Assembly (NCBI GenBank): GCA_044229535.1
Contig: JBGASU010000001.1
Coordinates: 248,001 to 312,000 of the forward strand
Length of the DNA stretch: 64,000 nt
Reading direction: 5' to 3'
Source: CAZLFQ01 sp044229535
GTDB taxonomy: Bacteria > Pseudomonadota > Alphaproteobacteria > Rickettsiales > Midichloriaceae
Part shown: one piece after another, positions 8,665 to 17,684 of the stretch
How the letters are laid out: each line of letters begins with the position of its first letter
How positions within the stretch are numbered: position 1 is the stretch's first letter
Made by a program: the position numbers and the translations under genes
The notes under the pieces: model-generated
Databases searched by the model: none
Told to the model about the DNA's origin: nothing
Seen by the model: only the letters and a program-made list of their open reading frames with translations

Positions 8665-10512
8665 ATGTGTGGAATAGCTGGCATCCTAAATTTTGATAAT
8701 CAACCAATTGCATTTAGTCAGTTAAAAGCTATGACAGACTCTATAAGCCATAGAGGACCTGATGGTGAAGGGCATTTTATTGATAGCGTTATAGCTTTGG
8801 GGCACAAAAGATTGGCTATCATTGATTTAAGTCCTGCTGGACATCAACCAATGCAAACTCGTGATGGCAGGTTCACTATTAGCTATAATGGTGAAATTTA
8901 TAATTTTAAAGAATTGCGTATTAAGCTTGAATCTAAAGGTTATCAGTTTCATTCCAATACAGATACTGAGGTAGTTCTAAATGCATATGTAGAGTGGGGT
9001 GATAAGTGCCTAGAAAAATTTAATGGCATGTTTGCTTTTTCTATTTGGGATGCAAAGGAAAAAAATCTTTTTTTAGCTAGGGATCGATATGGTGTAAAAC
9101 CTCTTTACTACCACCATTCAAACGATGTTTTTGTCTTTGCTTCTGAAATTAAAGCGATTACAGCTTCTAAGCTATACTCTCCATCTTTAGACAAAGAAGG
9201 TCTAGTAGAGTATCTAACTTTCCAAAACTTCTTTACGGATAAGACTCTTTTTAACAACATTCATATGCTAATGCCTGGATATTTTGCAAGTATCGATATG
9301 AGTGGCAAACTAAAGAAAAAACAATATTGGGACTTCAATTTTTGCGGTAGTCAAAAAATCTCTGAAGCGGATGCGATTGAAGAGACCGATCGACTTTTTA
9401 GGCAAGCTGTCCAAAGACAACTTATTAGTGACGTTCCAGTAAATGCGTATCTTAGTGGCGGGATAGATTCTGGTGCTATAACTATGGTTGCAAGCAATCT
9501 TATGCCCCATATGCGTACATTTACCGTAGGTTTTGACCTTAGCTCTGCTAGTGGTCTAGAACTTTCATTTGATGAAAGAGCTAAGGCAGAGCATATTTCG
9601 TATTTGGCAAAAACAGAGCATTATGAAATGGTGCTAAAAGCTGGCGATATGGAAAGATGCATGGATAAATATGTATGGCATCTTGAAGAGCCGCGTGTTG
9701 GACAAAGTTATCCCAATTATTATGCTGCTAAGTTGGCCAGTAAATTTGGTAAAGTTGTATTATCTGGAGCTGGTGGAGATGAACTGTTTGGTGGTTATCC
9801 GTGGCGTTACTTTTATAGTGATAAATCTATAAGCTTTGATGAGTTTATTGATAAATACTATTTGAAATGGCAGCGACTTATTCCTAATAGCACACTAAAA
9901 GAATTATTAGCGCCAATCTGGAATGATGTAAAGCATGTTTGGACTCGTGACATATTTGCTGATGTATTTAAATCTATTAAGAAAAAGAAGTTAGATAAGG
10001 AAGAATGTGTTCACTACAGTTTATACTTAGAAGCCAAAACATTTTTACACGGGCTTTTGGTTGTGGAAGATAAGCTCAGTATGGCTCATGGTTTAGAAAC
10101 GAGAGTACCATTTTTAGATAATGACCTTGTTGATTTCGCTCAGCGAATTCCAAATTCTCTAAAAATTGTTTCAAATATTGTTTCAAATGCTTTGAAGGTA
10201 AATGAAAATGATATTAAGAGTAGGCTTTTAGCAGCGAAAAATGGTAAGATGATATTAAGAAAAACCTTAGCTAAATACCTGGATGATCAGATTGTTAATG
10301 ATAAGAAACAAGGTTTTTCATCTCCTGATGCCTCTTGGTTTAGAGGGGAGAGCATTGACTATGTGAAAAAGGTACTAAACACAAATCTATCTTTCTTTAA
10401 TAACGATACTAAGCTAGATATTTTTAACCAGCATGTATCCGAAGAAAAAAATAATAGATTAGCAATATGGTCTATATTATATTTAACGAAAATTAATCGG
10501 ATATTTTTTTAA
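8665..10512 (+). CDS. asnB: Glutamine-dependent asparagine synthetase-type amidotransferase
   Basis: This 615-residue protein begins MCGIAGI, so after Met removal Cys2 is the glutaminase nucleophile (class II glutamine amidotransferase, residues 2-200). The synthetase half has the PP-loop SGGIDSG near residue 264. It could make asparagine from aspartate. AsnB relatives inside O-antigen loci also amidate uronic acids, and the position here, 2 bp after a sugar aminotransferase and 4 bp before another, makes that a real alternative. Sequence alone does not separate the two roles. Confidence 0.85.
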   Translation: MCGIAGILNFDNQPIAFSQLKAMTDSISHRGPDGEGHFIDSVIALGHKRLAIIDLSPAGHQPMQTRDGRFTISYNGEIYNFKELRIKLESKGYQFHSNTDTEVVLNAYVEWGDKCLEKFNGMFAFSIWDAKEKNLFLARDRYGVKPLYYHHSNDVFVFASEIKAITASKLYSPSLDKEGLVEYLTFQNFFTDKTLFNNIHMLMPGYFASIDMSGKLKKKQYWDFNFCGSQKISEADAIEETDRLFRQAVQRQLISDVPVNAYLSGGIDSGAITMVASNLMPHMRTFTVGFDLSSASGLELSFDERAKAEHISYLAKTEHYEMVLKAGDMERCMDKYVWHLEEPRVGQSYPNYYAAKLASKFGKVVLSGAGGDELFGGYPWRYFYSDKSISFDEFIDKYYLKWQRLIPNSTLKELLAPIWNDVKHVWTRDIFADVFKSIKKKKLDKEECVHYSLYLEAKTFLHGLLVVEDKLSMAHGLETRVPFLDNDLVDFAQRIPNSLKIVSNIVSNALKVNENDIKSRLLAAKNGKMILRKTLAKYLDDQIVNDKKQGFSSPDASWFRGESIDYVKKVLNTNLSFFNNDTKLDIFNQHVSEEKNNRLAIWSILYLTKINRIFF

Positions 10513-10516
10513 CAAG

Positions 10517-11521
10517 ATGATTAATCATTCTCAACCATTCATCACCCCTAAACTAAATAGTAAAATTGGGAATCTCATTAAGAGAAAAGATTTTGTATCT
10601 GGGCAGATTGAAGAGCGCGTTAAAAAAATGTTTAGAGATAAGTTTAATCAGCGGAACATTTATTTTTTACAAAGTGGAACTCAAGCTTTATATGCTATAT
10701 TAAAAGGGTTGAATTTATCTGAAGGAGATGAAGTTATTCTGCCTACATATGCATGTTCTACAATATATAATGCAGTTGTAAATGCCGGTTGTAAACCTGT
10801 GCTTTGCGATAGTAAGTATTGGCATGTCACTCCTGAATTAGTGAAGTCCAAGATATCCAATAAAACGAAAGTTATTCTTTTGGTAAGTTTATATGGGATG
10901 TATCTAGATTGTGCTGAATTTAGATTTCCAGGCGTGACTATTATTAATGATTTATGCCAATCCTTTGATATTTTAAGAAGCAAACATAGAGATTATGGTG
11001 ATTTTATAATTTACTCCTTCCACCCAACAAAATTTATCAATGCAGGCGGCGGTGGAGCTGTTTCAATTTGTGATGAGTCAATCCAATTTAATAAAAACTT
11101 TATTAACAATAGTCTTAATTTATATCTTTCCAATTTAAATCTTCTAGTTTTGGAAGAGCAGCTTATCTACTATGAAAATATTATAAAAAAAAGACAAAGA
11201 ATTGCAGAGTATTATAAATCCAAGATATCACCCAGGTTCACGAAATACATTAACGAAGCGAATAATTCATTCTTTCGCTTTCCGTTGGTACAAGATAAAT
11301 ATGATTTTGATGATGTACAAGCTAGGTTTTATGAAAATAATATTTTAGTCAAAAGAGGTGTAGATAGTCTTATACATAGAATAATTGGTGAATCTGATGA
11401 ATTATATCCAAATGCTGTAAAAGCATTTCGCACTACTATTTCTATTCCAATTTATCCTTCGCTTAAATGGAAAGATGTAAAGCTAATTGGTAAAATTGCG
11501 GGTAGATTATTTAATGAGTAA
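10517..11521 (+). CDS. Second, divergent DegT/DnrJ-type aminotransferase
   Basis: The 334-residue protein belongs to the same fold as the aminotransferase at 7499 but is shorter and only distantly similar. It keeps the phosphate-site SGTQALYAIL region, the NDLCQSFD Asp region and a plausible Schiff-base lysine K172 in SFHPTKFINAGGGG. The presence of two such enzymes implies two amination steps, for example a diamino sugar, or two separate sugars. It starts 4 bp after asnB and its last 8 bases overlap the FemAB-like gene, so co-translation is likely. Confidence 0.8.
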   Translation: MINHSQPFITPKLNSKIGNLIKRKDFVSGQIEERVKKMFRDKFNQRNIYFLQSGTQALYAILKGLNLSEGDEVILPTYACSTIYNAVVNAGCKPVLCDSKYWHVTPELVKSKISNKTKVILLVSLYGMYLDCAEFRFPGVTIINDLCQSFDILRSKHRDYGDFIIYSFHPTKFINAGGGGAVSICDESIQFNKNFINNSLNLYLSNLNLLVLEEQLIYYENIIKKRQRIAEYYKSKISPRFTKYINEANNSFFRFPLVQDKYDFDDVQARFYENNILVKRGVDSLIHRIIGESDELYPNAVKAFRTTISIPIYPSLKWKDVKLIGKIAGRLFNE

Positions 11522-12578
11522 CGTAGAAGTTTCTTTTTTAGACAGTAGAGGAGAGCAAGAATACACAAATTTTTTAGAGAATAGTAATGGCGCTCTGTTT
11601 TATCATTCTATTAAATATAGAAATTTTTTAAGACTGATTCTACCAAGAGCTAAAGACATTTATCTCATAGCTAGGCAAAATAAAAAAATTGTAGGAGCAT
11701 TGCCTGCATTTATAGTTGGATTAGATAATGGATATTCAATAATAAACTCTCTCCCATTTTTTGGAAGTCATGGAGGGGTGGTTCTTTCTGATAAATGTAG
11801 TAAAGGATATGATGTAAAGAGGTTATTAATCGATAGTTTATTTGAAGTCGCAAAAAAGGAAAGTTTTTTATCATTAACGATAGTAGATAACCCTTTTCAA
11901 TCTCATAACTCTGATTATGAAACGATTTTTAATATGTCACCTTCTGATTATAGGATAAGTCAAGTAACGGATATGTCCGTTACTTCATTCGATAATATTC
12001 ATGAAGAATTGATGAATAAATTTCATTCTAAGACCAGAAATATTGTTAGGAAAGCCCAGAAAGGAGATTTTATAATAGAAAAGAATAGCAGTTTAAATGC
12101 CTTCAAGAAGCTTTTTGAAATACATTATGATAATATGATGGCTAATAATGGCAAATTTAAGCCTCTATTTGTATTTGAGGCGATGCATGTGATTTTTGAG
12201 CCAGAAATAGACTATAATATCTACTTTGCTTATAAGGGTACTGAAGTAGCTGCTGGGTTGCTTGTATTTTATTATAAAGATTATTGTGAGTATTTTACGC
12301 CTGTTATAGAGTCGAAATTTAGACATGAACAGCCACTATCAATTTTAATATTCAAAGCCATGGAAGATGCTATTTTAAAGAACGTTAAATACTGGAATTG
12401 GGGAGGTACTTGGCCAAAAGACCAAGATGGAGTGTATTTATTTAAAAGTAGATGGGGAACAAAAGAAAGTATGTACAATTATTATACTAAGATTGCTGAT
12501 GAAAATTATATTGTTAGTAATAAGGAAAGTATTATTGATAGCACCCCATTTTTTTATTTATATAATTTTAGAAAATAA
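11514..12578 (+). CDS. FemAB/GNAT-like acyl- or aminoacyl-transferase
   Basis: The 354-residue protein shows the C-terminal pattern of the FemAB/BioF2-like GNAT group: FHSKTRNIVRKAQK in the middle and YWNWGGTW...GVYLFKSRWG near the end. Members transfer amino acids to lipid II or acyl groups to polysaccharide precursors, and are common in exopolysaccharide loci. The context points to decoration of a sugar here. The ATG at 11514 overlaps the end of the aminotransferase gene by 8 bp; an in-frame TTG at 11487 is further inside that gene and less likely. The acyl donor is unknown. Confidence 0.75.
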   Translation: MSNVEVSFLDSRGEQEYTNFLENSNGALFYHSIKYRNFLRLILPRAKDIYLIARQNKKIVGALPAFIVGLDNGYSIINSLPFFGSHGGVVLSDKCSKGYDVKRLLIDSLFEVAKKESFLSLTIVDNPFQSHNSDYETIFNMSPSDYRISQVTDMSVTSFDNIHEELMNKFHSKTRNIVRKAQKGDFIIEKNSSLNAFKKLFEIHYDNMMANNGKFKPLFVFEAMHVIFEPEIDYNIYFAYKGTEVAAGLLVFYYKDYCEYFTPVIESKFRHEQPLSILIFKAMEDAILKNVKYWNWGGTWPKDQDGVYLFKSRWGTKESMYNYYTKIADENYIVSNKESIIDSTPFFYLYNFRK

Positions 12579-12579
12579 C

Positions 12580-13353
12580 ATGAAGAAAATTATAAGTACT
12601 GCAGATAAACTTGTATTGTTTATAGGAGGACCTAGGCACAAGGTTCTATCTTTGATTATTGAGGAAAAAATACCTATAGAACAAGTTTATTTTCCTGATA
12701 ATGAGAATCCTAGGTTAGATGTCACAAAGGAAATATGCTTGCAAAACAAAATACCCACTAAAAAAATTAAAAAGAGCGAGATACATGGTGAAATCCCAGA
12801 TGTATATAATAAAGTATGTTTATCTCTTGGATTTCCTTATTTGTTTCCAAAATCATTTTTAAACCAGACGAGATTTGTTATAAACGTTCATGGCACATTA
12901 CTGCCTAAGTATAGAGGCGCGAGCACTTTAAATTGGGCGATCGAAAACGGTGATAAAGAAAGTGGAGTGACTGTTCATTTTGTTGATGAGGGATGTGATA
13001 CTGGCGATATAATATTGCAAAAATCTTTTCCACTAAGTGTTTTTGAAACTGGAAAGTCACTTTATAGAAAAACTTTAGAATTTGAACCTCATGTTGTTTT
13101 AGAAGCCTTGAAAGCTTTGTATGATGGAAGCTATAATCTTACTTCACAAAAGGGTCTTGAATCCCAATGTTATCCAAATCGTAAGCCGCACCATTCTGAG
13201 CTTGATCAGACACAACCTTTATCATTGCTATATAATAAAATACGCGCTGCCGATCCAATAGATTACCCAGCATATTTTTATATTAATGGAGAAAAGGTTT
13301 GTATAAAAATCTGGCGAGAAACTAAAGCGATAGAGGATCAAGACTTGATATAG
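12580..13353 (+). CDS. Formyltransferase family protein (sugar N-formyltransferase-like)
   Basis: The 257-residue protein has the formyltransferase core: an N-V-H-G motif (NVHGTLLPKYRGAS), the conserved aspartate region HFVDEGCDTGDIIL and a short C-terminal tail. It is shorter than methionyl-tRNA formyltransferase and lacks that enzyme's C-terminal tRNA-binding domain, so N-formylation of an amino sugar from N10-formyl-tetrahydrofolate is the likely reaction. The ATG at 12580 lies 1 base after the previous stop codon. With two aminotransferases upstream, a formamido sugar is a coherent product. Confidence 0.8.
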   Translation: MKKIISTADKLVLFIGGPRHKVLSLIIEEKIPIEQVYFPDNENPRLDVTKEICLQNKIPTKKIKKSEIHGEIPDVYNKVCLSLGFPYLFPKSFLNQTRFVINVHGTLLPKYRGASTLNWAIENGDKESGVTVHFVDEGCDTGDIILQKSFPLSVFETGKSLYRKTLEFEPHVVLEALKALYDGSYNLTSQKGLESQCYPNRKPHHSELDQTQPLSLLYNKIRAADPIDYPAYFYINGEKVCIKIWRETKAIEDQDLI

Positions 13354-13359
13354 CTAAAT

Positions 13360-14610
13360 ATGCTAAATACATATAAATTTATAAAATTATTTTTTTACAA
13401 TCTTAATAAGCGTGAGAAAATACTTTTAATTGTGCTGCTTTTATCAATACCTTTTATAAATATTATCAGGATTCTTAAGTTTGCACTTAATTCAAAATCA
13501 GTGTTTTTTATTGGTAGTAATTATTATTCTTTTTACTACTTAGCCGAAGCTCTGCGTAAACGAGGCTTTAAAGCTTATTCTTTACGAAATACTAACCACC
13601 TTCAATTTACACCATTAGCACATATAACAATTAAACAAAATATCACTGAACAACTAATGACAATGCTATACATTGCTTTATCTTTTAGAATGGTTCATTT
13701 TTACGGATACTTTTCAATGATCTCTTCTCATGTTTCAAAATTTGAACTAATGTTTTACAAACTATGTAAAATGAAAATAGGTTATACCCCTACAGGTTGT
13801 TTAGATGGTTCATTACAATCAGAAATTTATGAGTTATCGAGAGGTCTATGTAATAAGTGTATGTGGCAAAATAGACCAGAAGTCTGTGCAGATACCGCAA
13901 ATAAACTAAAGATAGAGCAAATAAGACAATATTGTGATTTATATTCTTTTGAAAACGACTGGCCAACATCTCTGCGTCAAACAGACATAGGTTTCTCTTT
14001 GCCACTCACTGCGACAATAAATTCTGACTTGCACGATCCTCAAAAAATTAATGTACCCGATGAATATAAAATAAATGCGGAAAACAAAATCCTTATTTTT
14101 ACTGCTTTTGGTAATGAAAATATTAGAGCGAACGAAGAAAGAGATATAAAAGGGAAAAAATTTATAAAAGAAGCAATAGATAAATTAATTGCAGAAGGCT
14201 ATCCAATCAAATATGTGCATACTACTAATACACCATCGCAAGATATGAAGTATCTACAAGTGCAGGCGGATATTATAGTCGACCAACTTAACTACGGATC
14301 TATAGGTGCATTTGCACGTGAGGGTATGATGCTAGGCAAACCAGTCATTTGTCATGTTGCAGAGCAGATCCGCTCTTATAATGATGCTATGAGAGAATGT
14401 CCAGCAATCGATGCAACTGAAGAAACTATATACGAGGTGCTGAAGAAAGTTGTTGAGATGACAAAAGAAGAAAGGATTGAGATGGGTAAGAATTCAAGAA
14501 AATGGATGTTGAAATGGTATGACTCAGATGTCTGCGCTGCTCGTTTTGAAAAAGTATACGATCGTTTAATGAAAGGATTGCCTCCTTATGATAAATCAGA
14601 GAGCTACTGA
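13360..14610 (+). CDS. Glycosyltransferase-like protein with N-terminal membrane anchor
   Basis: The 416-residue protein has one hydrophobic segment (about residues 20-37) and a C-terminal half with the pattern of a GT-B nucleotide-binding domain (DQLNYGSIGAFAREGMMLGKP, near residues 308-328). The middle contains a small Cys cluster (C..C followed by another C within about 15 residues) that could bind a metal. It most likely attaches a sugar to a lipid-linked glycan at the inner membrane face. Family membership is weak, so donor and acceptor are not assigned. Confidence 0.55.
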   Translation: MLNTYKFIKLFFYNLNKREKILLIVLLLSIPFINIIRILKFALNSKSVFFIGSNYYSFYYLAEALRKRGFKAYSLRNTNHLQFTPLAHITIKQNITEQLMTMLYIALSFRMVHFYGYFSMISSHVSKFELMFYKLCKMKIGYTPTGCLDGSLQSEIYELSRGLCNKCMWQNRPEVCADTANKLKIEQIRQYCDLYSFENDWPTSLRQTDIGFSLPLTATINSDLHDPQKINVPDEYKINAENKILIFTAFGNENIRANEERDIKGKKFIKEAIDKLIAEGYPIKYVHTTNTPSQDMKYLQVQADIIVDQLNYGSIGAFAREGMMLGKPVICHVAEQIRSYNDAMRECPAIDATEETIYEVLKKVVEMTKEERIEMGKNSRKWMLKWYDSDVCAARFEKVYDRLMKGLPPYDKSESY

Positions 14611-14611
14611 T

Positions 14612-15274
14612 ATGAATAAGATATGCGCAATTCATCAACCTAATTTTTTTCCATGGCTAGGATATTTTGATAAAATAAAGCAAGTTGATGAATTTGTTTT
14701 TTTAGACGAAGTGCTAATTGTAAAAACAGGAAGTTCTTGGGTGAATAGAGTAAAGGTTAATTGCAATGGTACAGCTAAATGGATTACTTGTCCTATTAAA
14801 AGAGTATCTGGTACGCAGAAAATAAGCGAAGTAGAATTTGTTGATATTGCATGGAAGGAAGATTTTATTAGAGTTCTTGATAACTATTATAGAAAACACC
14901 ATAATTTTTATAATGGCATAAAAATTATAAAAGAAATTATTTATTCGCATAACTCATTAAAGCTTGCTGAATTTAATGTGCATTGCATCAAGGCATTAGT
15001 TAATTATTTAGGCATTAAAGCAAATTTTATACTGCAATCTGACTTGAATGCTGATTCTAGCTCGACTCAGCTTCTGATCGATTTAACTAAGGCGGTCAAC
15101 TGTAATGCTTACTTATGCGGTGGTGGGGCATCTGGTTATCAGGAGGATGGCTTATTTGCCAAAGCTGGAGTCAAGCTAATATACCAAGATTACGAACCTA
15201 AGCCTTATGGAGATCCTTTGAAATTTATACCAGGATTATCTATTGTAGATTTTTTAATGAGTGAACATGCCTAA
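14612..15274 (+). CDS. WbqC family protein
   Basis: The 220-residue protein has the WbqC family opening (IHQPNFFPWLGYFDKI) and the conserved LCGGGASGYQ segment near residues 172-181. WbqC-like proteins occur in O-antigen and glycan loci; the biochemical function is not settled, although a transferase role in making modified amino sugars has been proposed. The ATG at 14612 begins 1 base after the previous stop codon; an upstream in-frame ATG at 14588 would overlap the preceding gene and add residues not seen in the family. Its end overlaps the next gene by 8 bp. Confidence 0.85.
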   Translation: MNKICAIHQPNFFPWLGYFDKIKQVDEFVFLDEVLIVKTGSSWVNRVKVNCNGTAKWITCPIKRVSGTQKISEVEFVDIAWKEDFIRVLDNYYRKHHNFYNGIKIIKEIIYSHNSLKLAEFNVHCIKALVNYLGIKANFILQSDLNADSSSTQLLIDLTKAVNCNAYLCGGGASGYQEDGLFAKAGVKLIYQDYEPKPYGDPLKFIPGLSIVDFLMSEHA

Positions 15275-16685
15275 CTTAAAAATTTATTGCTTTATGAGTG
15301 ATCCTGCCTATGCAAGAGCTATAGGAAATTTAAACATAAATAAAAAAGACTTGGAATTTATACCTTGCGCTAGTCTAAAAATATTAGAAACAAAATTTAA
15401 GTCAGAAGCTAATAATATAATATTATCCTTTGGTTTGGGAGAGATAATTCCTAAATCTATCCTTGATGGTACAAAGCTCGCCATTAATATACATGGAGCA
15501 TCGCCATCTTACCCAGGAAGAGATCCGCATCACTGGGCAGCGTACGATGCCGTAAAGGAATATGGTGCTGTTGCTCATATTATGGAAGCCAAAGTGGACT
15601 CTGGCTCAATTATAGATATTGAATTAGTACCAGTTGAGCAGTCTTCGCCACAAAACTTACTAAATATTGCTAATGAATCTGGATTTAAAATTTTAGATCG
15701 CCTTATAGCAAAGATTTGTAATGATGATACTAATTTCACTCCTTTGCCCATATCATGGGATGGGGTTAAAAGAAAGCGCAGTGATTTAATGGAGCAATCT
15801 AGGATTGACCCATATATATCATTAATTGAGTTGGATAAAAAGTTTATGGCGTTCCAAGATGGCATAGACCATAAAAACTTGTATGTAGATTTATATAATT
15901 ATCGATTCAGATTCGAAAAAATACTAGATCAAGTTAAGTGCGATGATGATTTAAGCCTTAAAAAATATGGAGAATATTTATCTAAAATAAAGAGCCACTA
16001 CAGTTTTATTCAGTATGATCAAGCTTTTGAGGCAACTGAACCTAATGTCATATGGCGGCATGATATAGATGCTTCGGTTCATCAAGCTTATGAGCTAGCG
16101 AAGATAGAAAATAGGCTGGGAATAAAAGCGACCTACTTTGTTATGTTACATAGTTGGTTTTACGATATTAGAGAAAAAGAAGTAAATACTTTATTAAAAA
16201 ATATTAAGGATCTTGGGCATACAATAGGTTTACATTTCGACTTTGAATATATACCAAGTGGTGCAATTGATGATGAAGCAAGTTTTCTAAAGGCTTTGAA
16301 GCATCAGAAGGAAGAATTAGAATTGATATTAGGGTTTGGCATAAATTTCTTCAGTTTTCATAATCCAACTACTATTAGTGATGAATTACGCTCTAAGCTG
16401 ACTGAATATAAATATGAAGATATGATCAACGTTTATCATGAAAAATTTATTAATGAATATAAATATTGTTCGGATTCAAATGGTTTATGGCGTTTTGATA
16501 AGTTGAGTGATCTAATAGATCCAAAAAAATATCCTAAGCTTCATGTGCTTACTCACCCAGAGTGGTGGACTGAAAATCCTATGACTCCTAGGCAAAAAAT
16601 AGTCAGGATTCTTAATGGCCGTACTAAAGCAATATTAAAACAATATGATACTGTTTTGGCAAATAGTGGTAGACCTAATTTTTAA
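15267..16685 (+). CDS. Fusion of a formyltransferase-like domain with a polysaccharide deacetylase-like domain
   Basis: The 472-residue protein has two parts. Residues 1-185 resemble a formyltransferase (NIHGASPSYPGRDPHHW, then an EAKVDSGSIID Asp region). From about residue 255 it resembles NodB-type carbohydrate esterases: WRHDIDAS with the HD metal pair, GHTIGLHFDFE with a second metal histidine, and a late HPEWW. Removing an acetyl group and adding a formyl group on one chain would convert N-acetyl to N-formyl sugars. The metal residues are present, so activity is possible. It is the last gene of the operon; GTG at 15261 is an alternative start. Confidence 0.75.
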   Translation: MPNLKIYCFMSDPAYARAIGNLNINKKDLEFIPCASLKILETKFKSEANNIILSFGLGEIIPKSILDGTKLAINIHGASPSYPGRDPHHWAAYDAVKEYGAVAHIMEAKVDSGSIIDIELVPVEQSSPQNLLNIANESGFKILDRLIAKICNDDTNFTPLPISWDGVKRKRSDLMEQSRIDPYISLIELDKKFMAFQDGIDHKNLYVDLYNYRFRFEKILDQVKCDDDLSLKKYGEYLSKIKSHYSFIQYDQAFEATEPNVIWRHDIDASVHQAYELAKIENRLGIKATYFVMLHSWFYDIREKEVNTLLKNIKDLGHTIGLHFDFEYIPSGAIDDEASFLKALKHQKEELELILGFGINFFSFHNPTTISDELRSKLTEYKYEDMINVYHEKFINEYKYCSDSNGLWRFDKLSDLIDPKKYPKLHVLTHPEWWTENPMTPRQKIVRILNGRTKAILKQYDTVLANSGRPNF

Positions 16686-16712
16686 TACAAATTATTTGGC
16701 ATAACCTCTAGA

Positions 16713-17645
16713 CTAAATACTAGCTTGGCGTTTGCTCGGCTCTGTTTTAGGGTGTAAAATACTCTTGCGAGTTGCTAGGTATATTGAGCTTGCCAGAATA
16801 ATTGCAGTACCTATCATGGTGTTAATACCAATTATTTCTCCAAATAGGAAATAACCTAGCATTGTCGAGAATATTAGGCGAGTATAGTCAATTGCCAAAA
16901 GGTTACTCATTTTGGTTTTAGTATATGCCCAAACCAAGCAAAAATGCCCTGCGCATGCAAAGAAAGACATGGTTAGTAGCATTGAGAGTTCTTGAAGGTT
17001 TACCATCCTTCCATACTGAAATAAAAATGGTAAAGATAAAGTGAAGATAATGACATTCCCATAAAATACAATTATTGCTGGGTGTTGATTATCGTTTGTT
17101 AACTTTTTCGCCATTACATTTGCAGCTGCCCAACAGAAGCAGCTAAATAATGCAGCGAAAGCATATAAATTATACTCTTCGCTATGTGGGTTCATAACTA
17201 TGTAAGCGCCGCTAAACCCAATTAACAAAGCAGTCCAGCGTTTTCTATCTAATCTATCCTTAAGGAAAATTATAGCAAGAACAGCTGAAAGTAGAGGGGT
17301 AACAAAGCTTAATGCAACTGTTTCTCCAATTTTCATATTATGAATTGCTACTGTCCAAGCTGGAATACTGATGAAATCAACAAAACCTTTTAAGTAATTA
17401 GTCTTTGAAAAACTAGGAAGCCTCTCTTTGGTGGAAAGGTAAAGAACTACTGGTAGCACTAGCATCATACATAAAAAGCTTCTATATGATACTAACACCA
17501 TGGGATCAAAAATCTTAGTCAAAGGTCTAATAGATGCATTCACGCATGCAAAGCAAAAACAGGTAAGCAACATGATAGCTATACCCTGAAGTTCCTTGTT
17601 GTTTTTAAACTTATTTAACATAATTGATTTCTTGTTTTTCGTCAT
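16713..17645 (-). CDS. DMT superfamily transporter, EamA type
   Basis: The 310-residue protein has ten predicted membrane helices arranged as two EamA repeats, with the usual internal similarity around the ends of each half (for example SYRSFLCMM in repeat one, DYTRLIFSTMLGYFLFGE in repeat two). The family moves small metabolites such as amino acids, nucleotide derivatives or S-adenosylmethionine; several Rickettsiales members serve metabolite exchange with a host. The substrate is unknown here. It is convergent with the surface-sugar operon with only 27 bp between stops and no clear terminator. Confidence 0.85.
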   Translation of the reverse strand: MTKNKKSIMLNKFKNNKELQGIAIMLLTCFCFACVNASIRPLTKIFDPMVLVSYRSFLCMMLVLPVVLYLSTKERLPSFSKTNYLKGFVDFISIPAWTVAIHNMKIGETVALSFVTPLLSAVLAIIFLKDRLDRKRWTALLIGFSGAYIVMNPHSEEYNLYAFAALFSCFCWAAANVMAKKLTNDNQHPAIIVFYGNVIIFTLSLPFLFQYGRMVNLQELSMLLTMSFFACAGHFCLVWAYTKTKMSNLLAIDYTRLIFSTMLGYFLFGEIIGINTMIGTAIILASSIYLATRKSILHPKTEPSKRQASI

Positions 17646-17684
17646 TATACTCGATTTTCAAGATAAAGTATAACCTAAAAGCAG

